DNA of 38,825 nucleotides from Epulopiscium sp. Nele67-Bin005 (GCA_002007365.1 LNZR01000022.1:1-38825); one strand, 5' to 3'; numbered from the stretch's first letter, positions 20,798 through 29,451 are shown. Notes: a model not told the origin generated them from the letters alone. Numbers and translations: made by a program.

Positions 20798-21673
20798 TCA
20801 CCTCATCAAATTTTTAAGTAAAACTAATGTATATCTCAAGCTAATTCCAAGTTTAACCATCTGTGTAATTAAAAACGACTCTCTATTTTTGTAGTGCTTC
20901 TTATAAAATAACCACATTGCATTATGAAAATGATATATCATTATATTTTTTTGTTTTTTGGAGCTACCACCTTTAAAATGAACGGTTTCAACCTTTGGGT
21001 AATAAACAATTCGATATCCAGCTTCCTTAATTCTAAAACATAAGTCTATGTCTTCGCCATACATAAAAAACTGCTCGTCCAAAAATCCTACCTTATCCAA
21101 AACTTCTTTTGGCATCAACATAAAAGCGCCAGTTAGGCAGTCCACTTCACCAATTTCATTTTCATCTAAATAAGTAGCTTTATATTGCCCATATTTTTTG
21201 GGATTTTTTTTATCAAGTCCAACCAAATAATAAAAAGAGGCTTTAGGCGTTGGAAATCCTCGTTTGCAAGCATGGTCTAACGTCCCATCTTCTAATACAA
21301 CTTTACACCCTAACGCCCCAATTTTTTTATTGAATTTAAAATTTTTATTTTCTATATATTTAATACATCTTAATAAAGTGTTTTTGCCTAAAGATGTATC
21401 GGAATTTAAAAGTAAAATAAATTCTCCTGTTGCTTCTTTTAATCCAACATTATTACCTTTTGAAAAACCACCGTTTTCTGGGTTTCTAATGATTTTTAGA
21501 TGATTAACATTCAAGAAATCATTTTCAATTTGCTCAATACTACCATCATTTGAATAATTATCCACAAGAATAATCTCATAGTTAAAGGTCAAATTTTGAT
21601 TTAATATTGATTGTATCGTCTGTTTTGTAAGCAAATAAGTTTTGTAGTTTATAATGATAATTGATAGTTTCAT
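20798..21673 (-). CDS. Family 2 glycosyltransferase (rhamnosyltransferase-like)
   Basis: A 291-residue GT-A fold glycosyltransferase. It opens with LSIIIINYKT, has the nucleotide-sugar site VDNYSNDGS (about 37-45), a NPENGGFSKGNN segment, the DxD-type LLLNSDTSL motif, and the acceptor/catalytic region FFMYGEDIDLCFRIKEAGYR typical of WbbL-like dTDP-rhamnosyltransferases. There is no transmembrane helix, so it acts at the inner face of the membrane, probably on a surface polysaccharide or lipid-linked sugar. The true sugar is unknown. AGGAG precedes the ATG; it sits 13 bases after the SGNH gene. Confidence 0.88.
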   Translation of the reverse strand: MKLSIIIINYKTYLLTKQTIQSILNQNLTFNYEIILVDNYSNDGSIEQIENDFLNVNHLKIIRNPENGGFSKGNNVGLKEATGEFILLLNSDTSLGKNTLLRCIKYIENKNFKFNKKIGALGCKVVLEDGTLDHACKRGFPTPKASFYYLVGLDKKNPKKYGQYKATYLDENEIGEVDCLTGAFMLMPKEVLDKVGFLDEQFFMYGEDIDLCFRIKEAGYRIVYYPKVETVHFKGGSSKKQKNIMIYHFHNAMWLFYKKHYKNRESFLITQMVKLGISLRYTLVLLKNLMR

Positions 21674-21686
21674 AGTTCTCCTAATT

Positions 21687-22325
21687 TTAGCTTTGTAGAG
21701 CTAGTTTTATCCACTCTTTAGCAATTGCAATATGCCCTTGAGCTGTTGGGTGTACTCCGTCAGATGCCCAAAAACAGTTAGGTTGTTCAACAGTCACTAA
21801 TCCATTAAACATAGTTTGTAATGGAATATAAATTGCTTCATAATCTTTGGCAAGTTGCTCCACAATTTCAATTTTTGGCTCTAAATCTTCATTCCATTCA
21901 AGTTGTGATGGCTCTGTTGGCAATACAAATGGTGACATTAAAACTAGTTGCAAATCTGGATTTTTCTCTTTGGCAGAGTCTAATAAATATTCGTAAGTTT
22001 CTTTGAATTTTTCTGGTGGAGTAATAATATTGTGGTCATATCTTCTCCACGTATCATTTACACCTATATATAAAGAAAGAATATCTATTTCCAAATTTAG
22101 TGTTGAACGAGTCCAACGACGCTTTAAGTGAGATATTCTATTGCCCGAAATTCCTCTATTTAAACAAGTAATTTCAAGGTCTTCCAAATGTTGTTGAATG
22201 TAATAATTAACCAAATTTACATATCCATTCCCCAAATCTTCTGGGTTTAGGCGATTTCTACCACAATCAGTAATACTATCTCCTTGAAATAAAATTGTTG
22301 CATTATTAGTTAATTTTAACGACAT
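21687..22325 (-). CDS. SGNH/GDSL-type hydrolase (esterase or lipase family)
   Basis: A 212-residue cytosolic esterase-like protein. Block I is FQGDSITDCGRNR (13-25, catalytic Ser17 expected), block II has Gly in RGISGNRISH, block III is GVNDTWRR (Asn oxyanion residue), and block V is SDGVHPTAQGH near the C-terminus supplying Asp and His. No signal peptide was seen. Likely substrates are acyl or acetyl esters, perhaps on carbohydrate given the adjacent glycosyltransferase, but this is inference. AGGAGG precedes the ATG. Confidence 0.9.
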   Translation of the reverse strand: MSLKLTNNATILFQGDSITDCGRNRLNPEDLGNGYVNLVNYYIQQHLEDLEITCLNRGISGNRISHLKRRWTRSTLNLEIDILSLYIGVNDTWRRYDHNIITPPEKFKETYEYLLDSAKEKNPDLQLVLMSPFVLPTEPSQLEWNEDLEPKIEIVEQLAKDYEAIYIPLQTMFNGLVTVEQPNCFWASDGVHPTAQGHIAIAKEWIKLALQS

Positions 22326-22348
22326 AATTAATCCTCCTACTTAAAAAT

Positions 22349-22672
22349 TTAGATAAATAGCCCTAATATAAAATTTATGCACCCGCCAAAAAATCCAAAA
22401 ATCATCTTGAACATATCTATGAAATCATTAATGCTAAAAAGTAATTCGCCAGCATCTAATGCAGTTTCTAATTTGGCTTCCTTATCCATTTTTTTCTTAG
22501 CTTTAAATCTTATGGATTTTTCTTTTTTGACAGGGTTTTTAAATTTAAAAGTAAATTTATCTTTTAGTTTAGGTAATTTACATTGTAATTTAGGAAATGA
22601 AATCTTTTTAAACTTTGGAAGTTTCCATTGTAAGTTTGAAAAAGTTAACTTCTTCTTGAAATTTTTTATCAT
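22349..22672 (-). CDS. Small Lys/Phe-rich protein with a C-terminal membrane helix, unrecognised
   Basis: A 107-residue protein I do not recognise. The first ~60 residues are strongly basic and built from imperfect repeats of about 14 residues in which Lys alternates with Phe/Leu/Trp (LQWKLPKFKK, LQCKLPKLKD, FTFKFKNPVKK). A hydrophilic hinge follows (about 62-75), then a hydrophobic C-terminal helix pair (about 76-107) with a GFFGG turn. GGAGG precedes the ATG closely. It lies 18 bases after the EcsC-like gene and 23 before the SGNH gene, so it is co-transcribed. A membrane-anchored protein with a cationic face against nucleic acid or acidic lipid is possible. Confidence 0.6.
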   Translation of the reverse strand: MIKNFKKKLTFSNLQWKLPKFKKISFPKLQCKLPKLKDKFTFKFKNPVKKEKSIRFKAKKKMDKEAKLETALDAGELLFSINDFIDMFKMIFGFFGGCINFILGLFI

Positions 22673-22690
22673 CTACCCTCCATAATTTTT

Positions 22691-23416
22691 CTACTTAAAA
22701 TGTTGTATATACCTCATATGAAATACGTTTATTGCTACTGTCCCAAGCTCACCAACCAATTTTTGATTTGTATATGCTCCAACAGGTGCGCCAATTATTG
22801 GTAAAAGTTGCATAAGCTTTGCAATATCAAGATAATCTCTATACCCTTGTTGAAATTTATCCCAGTCAAATTCATTGGCGTGTGGGCTATTTTCTCTTTG
22901 ATAATGTTCCCATTTTTCAAGATGTTTTAGAAGTTTTCCTCTCTCTTCAAAATTGGAGAATGCTAGCTGAAAAATTAACAACATATACAATCTCTCTCTT
23001 TTTGTGGTCGTATCATATCCATAAACTGCAGATAATTCATATAACATCTTCATCTTTATACTTATTAGCAATGGAAAGTCCATCATTCCAACAAAAATTC
23101 CTCCCATGCCAGTACTTGCACCTTCCACCATGCCAACGCGCTTATATTTTTCAATAACTTTTTTTGCTTCTTTGTCTCTTTCCTCCAAAGATATATTAAC
23201 AAGAGGCGTGCAAGAAATATACCCCACGCCCCCTACTACTGCCTGAACCATTGCCGTAACTGTATCACACATTAGTTCACGATACTTTTCTGGATAAAGA
23301 GAGTTAAGTTTATTTTGAGCATCAACAGTAAGCACGTTTAATGTTGATGGTGATTTTAACATTTTTCGTTGCCACTTATAAACTTCGATTGATACTTTAT
23401 CTTCATAATCTCTCAT
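22691..23416 (-). CDS. EcsC family protein
   Basis: A 241-residue protein resembling the EcsC family. Its central segment has Gly-rich hydrophobic stretches (VQAVVGGVGY at about 60, GASTGMGGIFVGMMDFPLLISIKMK at about 100-125) and a C-terminal LLPIIGAPVGAYTNQKLV segment. EcsC homologs are membrane-associated and of unknown biochemical role, named after a B. subtilis ABC-transporter locus, but no transporter gene is nearby. I chose ATG at 23416 after GAGG; an adjacent TTG three bases upstream is less likely. It follows nadE by 11 bases. Confidence 0.82.
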   Translation of the reverse strand: MRDYEDKVSIEVYKWQRKMLKSPSTLNVLTVDAQNKLNSLYPEKYRELMCDTVTAMVQAVVGGVGYISCTPLVNISLEERDKEAKKVIEKYKRVGMVEGASTGMGGIFVGMMDFPLLISIKMKMLYELSAVYGYDTTTKRERLYMLLIFQLAFSNFEERGKLLKHLEKWEHYQRENSPHANEFDWDKFQQGYRDYLDIAKLMQLLPIIGAPVGAYTNQKLVGELGTVAINVFHMRYIQHFK

Positions 23417-23427
23417 CAAAAATACCT

Positions 23428-24150
23428 CTATTTAGTTGGTCTAAAGAAATATGGCATAACTCTTTTATGTTCTGTATTTTTATGCACTCGTTCGATAATT
23501 GCTAAAGATTTCTCATCTGTAGTGCCTGTTTTTATATATTCTTCGATGGCTGCATAAGTAACCCCCATTTCCTGCTCATCAGTTTGTCCCTCCCAAAGCC
23601 CAGCAGATGGTGGTTTTTCCAAAATAGGAGCAGGTACTCCAAGTTCTTTTCCAAGTGCCAAAACTTCGCTAACTGTCAAATCTGATAACGGATTAAAGTC
23701 GTATCCTCCATCACCCCATTTTGTAAAATAACCCATAGTCATTTCGCTTAAATTATCAGTTCCTGCAACCAAATAACCTTTAGTTTGTGCGATTGCATAA
23801 AGCGTTGACATTCTTAATCTTGGTTTGATGTTTGCTGTTGATAAATCAGAAAGTTCTACGTCTTTTTCAATAGTAGATTTTAGGGTGTTAAATGTATCTC
23901 CAATATCAACTACTAAAAATTCAATACCAAATGTTTCTGCAACTAATTTTGCGTGGTCAACATCTCTTGTAATCGAATGGCAAGGAAGCGCCACACCAAA
24001 AACATTTTCTGCCCCAAGAGCTTTTACACAAAGTGCTGCAACTACTGAAGAGTCCTTTCCTCCACTAAGCCCAATGACTACACCTTTTGTGTGCGACTCC
24101 TTAACACGTTCTTTAATCCATGAAATTCTTTGTTCTACATGAAAATCCAT
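23428..24150 (-). CDS. nadE: Ammonia-dependent NAD+ synthetase
   Basis: A 240-residue adenine-nucleotide alpha-hydrolase-fold ligase that amidates nicotinate adenine dinucleotide to NAD+. The PP-loop SGGKDSS is at 29-35, and the GTDNLSE, YFTKWGDGGYDFNPL and KPPSAGLWEGQTDE segments are all present. It lacks the glutaminase domain, so it should use ammonia. The ATG at 24150 is 6 bases from GGAAG; the ATG at 24156 overlaps that sequence. It heads a six-gene operon ending in tmk. Confidence 0.95.
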   Translation of the reverse strand: MDFHVEQRISWIKERVKESHTKGVVIGLSGGKDSSVVAALCVKALGAENVFGVALPCHSITRDVDHAKLVAETFGIEFLVVDIGDTFNTLKSTIEKDVELSDLSTANIKPRLRMSTLYAIAQTKGYLVAGTDNLSEMTMGYFTKWGDGGYDFNPLSDLTVSEVLALGKELGVPAPILEKPPSAGLWEGQTDEQEMGVTYAAIEEYIKTGTTDEKSLAIIERVHKNTEHKRVMPYFFRPTK

Positions 24151-24156
24151 TATCAT

Positions 24157-24609
24157 CTTCCTTTCTACAAAAAAAAATACTTACTATTTCCCATCTATTG
24201 TATATCATTTTTGGGTTTTTGTGAATAAAAAGTCTTCATTATGTTTGGAATTTCTAAAGTATATCAACTTTTTGTGTAAGAAAAATTTTTGTATCTGTAA
24301 AAATCAGATGAGTTGTTTGGTTGATATGAAATTTGGAAAACAAACTTTAAATCCCAAATCAGAATTTCTTAAATCCAGAAATCGTGATAATGTGAAATTT
24401 TTGTCCTATATTTAGGGTAAAGTTCTAAATTTAAAATTATTGTTTAGAAATTAAATATCAAACCCCTATCGAATATTCCCATTTGCTAGATTTTGTAATC
24501 AAATTATAGCCTTATCGTTGTTCATTTGCCAAAAAAATTGATATTTCCCTTTATTTTTTACCAACATTCTTGTACAATTAAGGATAAAAAAAGAAATGAG
24601 GTATAAATT
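24157..24609. other. Divergent intergenic region nadE / glnS
   Basis: About 450 AT-rich bases. It contains the nadE promoter at 24197-24225 and, near 24590, a weak possible glnS promoter (TACAAT at about 24575). No T-box motif (GGGTGG...) was seen upstream of glnS, and a 64-residue open frame at 24221 has no ribosome-binding site and no recognisable product. Confidence 0.55.
24197..24225 (-). promoter_or_regulatory. Promoter of the nadE-tmk operon
   Basis: On the minus strand TTCACA (24225-24220), 17-base spacer, TACAAT (24202-24197), about 45 bases before the start codon. Confidence 0.6.
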
Positions 24610-26256
24610 TTGGTTACATCAAATTTTATCAAAAATATTATTACAGATGATTTAGAAACAGGGAAACATAATAGTATTATTACAAGATTTCCACCCGAGC
24701 CAAACGGCTATTTACACATTGGACACGCAAAAAGCATTTGTCTAAATTTTGGACTGGCAGATGAATTTGAGGGAAAAGTAAATTTACGCTTTGATGATAC
24801 TAATCCAATTAAGGAAGATACAGAATATGTAAACGCTATAAAAAAAGATATTGAATGGTTAAATTTTGAATGGGACGAGCTACATTTTGCGTCAAATTAT
24901 TTTGATATTATGTATGAAAAAGCTCAACTACTTATCAAAAAAGGTTTGGCATATGTTTGCGAGCTTACTCCAGATGAGATGCGAGAATACCGTGGAACTC
25001 TTACAGACGCAGGGAAATTTAGCCCTTATAGAGAGCGTTCTGTTGAGGAGAATTTGGATTTATTGGAACGTATGAAGCAAGGTGAATTTGAAGATGGGTC
25101 AAAAGTTTTGCGTGCTAAAATTGATATGGCATCTTCTAATATGAATATGCGTGACCCAATTATTTATAGAATTTCACACAACATTCATCATAATACAGGA
25201 GATAAGTGGTGCATTTATCCGATGTATGATTTTGCTCACCCTCTGGAAGATGCGATTGAGAATATTACACATTCGCTATGTTCTTTGGAGTTTGAAGACC
25301 ACAGGCCTCTTTATGATTGGTTTGTAAAAGAATGTGAAATGGAGAGTACTCCTCGTCAAATTGAGTTTGCACGTTTGAACATGACAAACACAGTTATGAG
25401 CAAGAGAAAGCTTAAAGAACTTGTAGATAATGATGTGGTTGATGGTTGGGACGACCCTAGAATGCCTACAATTGCTGGATTTAGAAGACGTGGCTACACT
25501 CCAACTTCTATTCGCAATTTGTGCAGAGAGATTGGCGTTTCAAAGGCAGACTCTGTAATTGATAGTCAGATGTTAGATTATTTTGTGCGTGAAGATTTGT
25601 TGCCAAAAGCTCAACTTGCTATGACAATTTTGCGTCCATTAAAAGTGGTAATTACAAATTATCCAGAGGGTCAAGTTGAATATGTTGAGATTGAAAATAA
25701 TCCAAAAGATGAAAGTGCAGGAACTCGTAAGCTTCCATTTTCTCGAGAAATTTATATTGAGCGTGAGGATTTTATGGAAGTCCCAGTTAAGAAATATTTT
25801 AGATTGTTTGTGGGAAATGAAGTTCGTTTAAAGGGAGCATATTTTATAAAATGTAATGAAGTTATTCATGATGAAAATGGTGAAGTGGCTGAAATTCATT
25901 GTACCTATGACCCAGAAACTAAGAGTGGTTCTGGATTTACTGGCAGAAAAGTTAAGGCAACTATTCATTGGCTTAGCGCAAAAGAGGCACAAAAAGCAGA
26001 GTTTAGATTATTTGAGCCATTAATTTTAGATGATGTTCCTGAAAATGAAGGAAAACACTTTTTGGAGCAGATTAATCCAAATTCTTTGGAGGTGATTGAA
26101 GGGTTAATTGAGGCTGAGGCTACCAAAAATGCAAGCCCGTTAGATAAGTTTCAATTTGTGCGTCATGGATTTTTTTCAGTTGACACAAAATATACTACAA
26201 ATGACAAGCTAGTGTTTAATAGAGTCGTTTCACTGAAAAGTTCATTCAAAATTTAA
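24610..26256 (+). CDS. glnS: Glutaminyl-tRNA synthetase
   Basis: A 548-residue class I aminoacyl-tRNA synthetase. The HIGH motif lies in [13 protein letters not shown] (30-42), and the KMSKS-equivalent is VMSKRKL near 265-271. The GlnRS rather than GluRS identity is shown by the [19 protein letters not shown] segment, the [24 protein letters not shown] segment, and the C-terminal all-beta anticodon-binding half with [11 protein letters not shown]. It starts at TTG, 8 bases after GAGG. Its presence implies direct Gln-tRNA charging, where many Gram-positive bacteria instead rely on GatCAB amidation. It is monocistronic. Confidence 0.96.
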   Translation: MVTSNFIKNIITDDLETGKHNSIITRFPPEPNGYLHIGHAKSICLNFGLADEFEGKVNLRFDDTNPIKEDTEYVNAIKKDIEWLNFEWDELHFASNYFDIMYEKAQLLIKKGLAYVCELTPDEMREYRGTLTDAGKFSPYRERSVEENLDLLERMKQGEFEDGSKVLRAKIDMASSNMNMRDPIIYRISHNIHHNTGDKWCIYPMYDFAHPLEDAIENITHSLCSLEFEDHRPLYDWFVKECEMESTPRQIEFARLNMTNTVMSKRKLKELVDNDVVDGWDDPRMPTIAGFRRRGYTPTSIRNLCREIGVSKADSVIDSQMLDYFVREDLLPKAQLAMTILRPLKVVITNYPEGQVEYVEIENNPKDESAGTRKLPFSREIYIEREDFMEVPVKKYFRLFVGNEVRLKGAYFIKCNEVIHDENGEVAEIHCTYDPETKSGSGFTGRKVKATIHWLSAKEAQKAEFRLFEPLILDDVPENEGKHFLEQINPNSLEVIEGLIEAEATKNASPLDKFQFVRHGFFSVDTKYTTNDKLVFNRVVSLKSSFKI

Positions 26257-26263
26257 TTTTCTG

Positions 26264-26290
26264 AAATAGAGGTAGAGTTTGCCTCTATTT
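26264..26290 (+). terminator. Terminator of glnS
   Basis: A 9-bp perfect stem (AAATAGAGG / CCTCTATTT) with a 9-base loop, followed by more T residues, 8 bases past the glnS stop. Confidence 0.9.
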
Positions 26291-26304
26291 TTTTATTTTT
26301 GCAC

Positions 26305-26515
26305 ATAAAAAAACTGTTATATTTCTATAACAGCTTTTTTGTTGAAGTCTACAAACTTCAGTTTCCGTTTATACTACACAAACTGGAAAAGGGATATATT
26401 ATGGGAGATTCTTGTTTAAGAGCTTATAACAAACTAGGCTGGGGAACCTAATTGCTACCTCTTGAAATACATTATGCCTTACAAATTTTAACAAAGTATG
26501 ACCTCGGCATAAATT
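26305..26515 (-). ncRNA. Candidate structured RNA with terminator, unrecognised
   Basis: Read on the minus strand, a series of perfect stems is followed by a hairpin and T-run. Stem 1: TTATGCC (26512-26506) with GGCATAA (26478-26472). Stem 2: AAGAG (26463-26459) with CTCTT (26422-26418), enclosing AATTAGG (26453-26447) with CCTAGTT (26438-26432, one G-U pair) and an 8-base loop. Stem 3: TGAAGT (26360-26355) with ACTTCA (26348-26343). The terminator is CTGTTATA / TATAACAG (26333-26314) followed by seven T. There is no protein gene on this strand that needs that terminator. I matched it to no known family: no SRP, tmRNA, RNase P or T-box core was seen. The plus strand is also possible. Confidence 0.3.
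26311..26336. terminator. Two-sided terminator hairpin
   Basis: An 8-bp stem (CTGTTATA / TATAACAG) with a four-base loop, with A-runs and T-runs on both sides, so it can act on either strand. It is the second hairpin after glnS on the plus strand and would end a minus-strand transcript from the candidate RNA. Confidence 0.75.
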
Positions 26516-26889
26516 ATCTAAAAATTTTTTATAACATTTTCGGCTGTTTAATTCATTTTTAAGATATATCGAACTATTTTCTACATATTTTTGGAGCAAA
26601 ATGCATATTGTTAAAACAAGCTTTACATATCAAGTAGGGAGCAGGTCTTATGGTTTATAGTTTATGTTTTGGGCAAAAAAATATGCTACAACACTAGTAT
26701 TTTGAAAGTCTAAGTATATCTTAGATAATTTACACAATGTTACTTTAAAGTATTGTTTGGTAGGTTAATTTTGGTGTGCCATAAATTATTAATAAAATTA
26801 GTTTGACTTGTAAAAAATTATAGTAGGAGTTGATAAATAGTAAGTAATGTGCGAAAATGAATTATTGTCTAAATTAAGGAGGGTTTTTT

Positions 26890-27744
26890 GTGGATTTTAT
26901 TTTTTTATTAAAAGCGGCTGTTCTTGGTATTGTTGAGGGGCTTACGGAATTTTTGCCAGTTTCTTCAACGGGTCACCTTGTTATATTTTCTAATTTAATT
27001 AACATTTATGAACATTCTAGCAAAGAGTTTGTTGATATGTTTAATATGGTTATTCAACTTGGGGCTATTTTGGCTGTTGTTGTTTTGTATAGGAGTAAAA
27101 TTATTGATACTGTTAAAAATTTATTCCCATCAGCAACAACACCAGTTACAAAAAGTGGGTTGTATTTCTGGGGAATGATTGTAATTTCTTCAATTCCAGC
27201 GGCACTTATTGGTATTCCTTTTGATGATTTTATTAAGGAGAGATTTTTTAATCCTGTAACGGTATCTTGTGCGTTATTTTTGGGTGGAATTTGGATTATT
27301 GTATCAGAAAGTAAGCTTCGAGGAAGTAAGACAACTCCTCTTTCTCAAATTACAATTACACCAAAGCAAGCTCTTACTATTGGGATTTTTCAGGTGCTTT
27401 CGATTATTCCAGGGGTATCTCGTTCGGCATCTACAATTATTGGTGGTTGGACTGTTGGATTATCTACAGTTTCTGCTGCTGAGTATTCGTTTTTCTTGGC
27501 AATCCCGATTATGTTTGGTCAAGCTTTGTTAAACGTTTTAAAGGTACAAGCAAATTTAGTTAGTGGTGAGTGGGCAGCTCTTGGAGTTGGATTTGTGGTT
27601 TCATTTGTTGTGGCACTAGTTGTAATTAAGTCGTTCTTATCATTTTTACAAGAGAAACCATTACGATTTTTTGGATACTATCGTATAATATTTGCGTTTA
27701 TAGTTTTAATTTACAGCAGATTTTTCCCTTTTGTTGAAATGTAA
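26890..27744 (+). CDS. uppP: Undecaprenyl-diphosphate phosphatase
   Basis: A 284-residue integral membrane protein (BacA family) that dephosphorylates undecaprenyl pyrophosphate, recycling the lipid carrier for peptidoglycan and other wall polymers; overproduction is known to give bacitracin resistance. The two active-site motifs are EGLTEFLPVSSTGH (16-29) and PGVSRSAST (about 175-183), with about eight hydrophobic helices. It starts at GTG, 6 bases after AAGGAGGG. It is monocistronic and convergent with the amidase gene. Confidence 0.95.
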   Translation: MDFIFLLKAAVLGIVEGLTEFLPVSSTGHLVIFSNLINIYEHSSKEFVDMFNMVIQLGAILAVVVLYRSKIIDTVKNLFPSATTPVTKSGLYFWGMIVISSIPAALIGIPFDDFIKERFFNPVTVSCALFLGGIWIIVSESKLRGSKTTPLSQITITPKQALTIGIFQVLSIIPGVSRSASTIIGGWTVGLSTVSAAEYSFFLAIPIMFGQALLNVLKVQANLVSGEWAALGVGFVVSFVVALVVIKSFLSFLQEKPLRFFGYYRIIFAFIVLIYSRFFPFVEM

Positions 27745-27761
27745 AAATTGGAGGACAAACT

Positions 27762-27803
27762 AAAAAGCACAAAAGTAATTTCGGTTACAATTGTGCTTTT
27801 TTA
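27762..27803. terminator. Shared terminator of uppP and the amidase gene
   Basis: A stem AAAAAGCACAA / TTGTGCTTTTTT with an inner GTAA...TTAC hairpin in the loop. It is symmetrical and sits between the two convergent stop codons. Confidence 0.85.
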
Positions 27804-28661
27804 TTATTTATTATAATCTAAAACTCTAAGTAGTACAGTTGCAAACTCTGCCCAACTTATAGTGCTAGATGGGGTTTTATCGCTTGTAATTAAGCCACGT
27901 TTTAGGAGTTCATCTATTGCTGGTTGTCCCCAATGTTCGCCTGCTGTTGCGTCTGCTGAAATATTTAAATCTAGTGCGCGTAAGATTACGGTTGCAAACT
28001 CTGCCCAAATTATGTTGGCTGTTGGAGTTTTATTGCTAGTAATTATACCCATGTTAAAAAGTTCGTCTATTGCTGATTGACCCCAGTGTTCAATTTCTGG
28101 TTCAACAACTTCTGGTGTAGATGTAATATCAATCCCCAAAAATTTGGCTGTTCCTTCAAAAATAGCTTCGGCTACAACATTTAAAAATGAAGTATCTTTT
28201 AGTTTGGCTTCTTCTGTAGAGTTGCTCAAAAATCCCATCTCAACTAAGATTGCTGGCATTGAAGTTTCTCTAAGTACTGCGAAATTTCCAGTTTTTACTC
28301 CTCGGTTTGTAAATCCTGTTGCACTAATTATGCTAGCTTGCACACTTTGAGCAAATTCTTCTGTTTGGTCACCCAAATAATAAACATAAGTTTCTGCTCC
28401 ATTTGCTGATGCGGCAGTTGCACTATTTGCATGAATACTAATGTAATAATCAGCTTTTTGTGTGTTTGCCATTGTGGCTCTTGTGCTTAGTGCATAATAT
28501 ACGTCGCTACTACGTATTAAATATGTGCGAAGTCCTGCTCCTCGTAATAATTCATCAAGTTTTAGGGCTACAATTAGGCATATAGCTTTTTCTTGAGTCC
28601 CAGTAACTCCAACTGCTCCAGGGTCATAACCCCCATGTCCTGCATCTATTGCAATTAACAA
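27804..28661 (-). CDS. N-acetylmuramoyl-L-alanine amidase with two C-terminal SLH-like repeats
   Basis: A 285-residue Amidase_3 enzyme that cuts the bond between muramic acid and the stem peptide. The zinc ligands can be placed at His9 (DAGHGG), Glu24 and His78 (SIHANSA), with catalytic Glu141 (LVEMGFLSN). Two ~46-residue repeats follow, at about 191-232 and 242-283. Each begins HWGQxAIDEL and ends WAEFATVxLR, resembling short SLH repeats and likely to bind the wall. It starts at TTG, 8 bases after GGAGGT, and there is no signal peptide: the catalytic domain begins at residue 2. That fits an endolysin-like or lysis-released enzyme. It is a single gene with its own promoter. Confidence 0.9.
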   Translation of the reverse strand: MLIAIDAGHGGYDPGAVGVTGTQEKAICLIVALKLDELLRGAGLRTYLIRSSDVYYALSTRATMANTQKADYYISIHANSATAASANGAETYVYYLGDQTEEFAQSVQASIISATGFTNRGVKTGNFAVLRETSMPAILVEMGFLSNSTEEAKLKDTSFLNVVAEAIFEGTAKFLGIDITSTPEVVEPEIEHWGQSAIDELFNMGIITSNKTPTANIIWAEFATVILRALDLNISADATAGEHWGQPAIDELLKRGLITSDKTPSSTISWAEFATVLLRVLDYNK

Positions 28662-28685
28662 AATGGCCACCTCCGTTTTTATTTT

Positions 28686-28714
28686 ATAGTAACATATTTT
28701 TAGATTAGTATCAA
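28686..28714 (-). promoter_or_regulatory. Promoter of the amidase gene
   Basis: On the minus strand TTGATA (28714-28709), 17-base spacer, TACTAT (28691-28686), about 25 bases before the start codon. It is a good housekeeping-type match. Confidence 0.65.
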
Positions 28715-28926
28715 ACAAAATGAGAAGCATATTAATATAAAGTTTTTATGAGTATTGGCAAAATTTCCAGTATGTTACAATAATATTATACAAATTAAAT
28801 TCTAATTACAGTGGTTATTTACTAATATTTGATACTAGTATAAACTACGAATAAGTTAAAATTACTATTATTTGGTAGTATTTGACTAAAATTCATGTCT
28901 ATTAATAATAAATAGTAATAATTGGT

Positions 28927-28955
28927 TTGAAATTTTTCTAAAGATAGTGTATAAT
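28927..28955 (+). promoter_or_regulatory. Promoter of the RseC-like gene
   Basis: TTGAAA (28927-28932), 17-base spacer, perfect TATAAT (28950-28955), 34 bases before the start codon. Confidence 0.75.
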
Positions 28956-28989
28956 ATTGAATATAAATCAACAGGCTAGGGGGTAAAAT

Positions 28990-29403
28990 GTGCCAATTGG
29001 AAAAGTCCAACAAAAAGATGGTGATTTCCTAACTGTAATAATTGAGCAACAGGAATTATGTGGAAATTGCCATGCGTGCGAGGTTGTTGGAGATAAAAAA
29101 ACTTGCACAATACAATGTCGTGATAAATGCGGTGTACAGCAGGGTGATTTCGTGGAAATTGAAGTTGCATCTTCCCCATTCTCAATAGCAAATGCTCTAA
29201 TCTATGGAATTCCTCTAATGGGAATGTTAATTGGCTTAGGTTTGAGCTATGTTGTGGTGCCAACTTCTCCATACATACATGAGTTTAGCAAAATTATTTT
29301 TTCACTCATTGGAATTGCCACTGGATTTGTAATTTTAAAATTTAAAGATAAAAAAGAAAGTTCTGAAGAAATTCTTCCTTATGCCAAAAGGATAGTAAAA
29401 TAA
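28990..29403 (+). CDS. SoxR-reducing system / RseC family membrane protein
   Basis: A 137-residue protein. The N-terminal part carries six cysteines (24, 27, 30, 39, 43, 47), with a CGNCHAC cluster that could hold an Fe-S centre or zinc. Two transmembrane helices follow at about 67-88 and 97-115, and then a Lys-rich tail. RseC/RsxC-linked proteins interact with Rnf-type electron transfer complexes or reduce SoxR, but no rnf gene is in this window. It starts at GTG, 6 bases after AGGGGG; an overlapping ATG at 28988 is out of frame. Confidence 0.85.
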   Translation: MPIGKVQQKDGDFLTVIIEQQELCGNCHACEVVGDKKTCTIQCRDKCGVQQGDFVEIEVASSPFSIANALIYGIPLMGMLIGLGLSYVVVPTSPYIHEFSKIIFSLIGIATGFVILKFKDKKESSEEILPYAKRIVK

Positions 29404-29405
29404 AC

Positions 29406-29445
29406 AAGCCTACATTAACTAAGTGCCAAAAGTTAATGTAGGCTT
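29406..29445. terminator. Terminator between convergent rseC-like and helD-like genes
   Basis: A 15-bp perfect stem (AAGCCTACATTAACT / AGTTAATGTAGGCTT) with a 10-base loop and T-rich sequence on the plus side, 2 bases past the plus-strand stop. It could also act for the minus-strand gene. Confidence 0.9.
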
Positions 29446-29451
29446 TTCTTT

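Larger units (their letters stand above)
26257..26889. other. 633-base gap between glnS and uppP
   Basis: The glnS terminator is at 26264-26290 and a second, two-sided terminator hairpin is at 26311-26336. Between about 26340 and 26515 lie several further inverted repeats (candidate RNA, listed separately). From about 26540 to 26880 I see only AT-rich sequence and the leader of uppP, with no clear promoter. A 66-residue minus-strand open frame at 26399-26599 has no support. Confidence 0.55.
28662..28989. other. Divergent intergenic region amidase / RseC-like gene
   Basis: About 330 AT-rich bases with two divergent promoters (listed separately) about 210 bases apart. The stretch between 28720 and 28920 shows no gene. 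Confidence 0.55.

Noticed and set aside
24221-24415. 64-residue Lys/Cys-rich plus-strand frame upstream of glnS
   Set aside because: There is no Shine-Dalgarno, composition follows the AT-rich intergenic background, and it overlaps the nadE promoter.
24420-24609. Possible T-box leader upstream of glnS
   Set aside because: Neither the conserved T-box sequence nor an antiterminator/terminator pair was found.
26399-26599. 66-residue minus-strand frame between glnS and uppP
   Set aside because: It has no ribosome-binding site or family match, and it lies over the inverted repeats of the candidate RNA.
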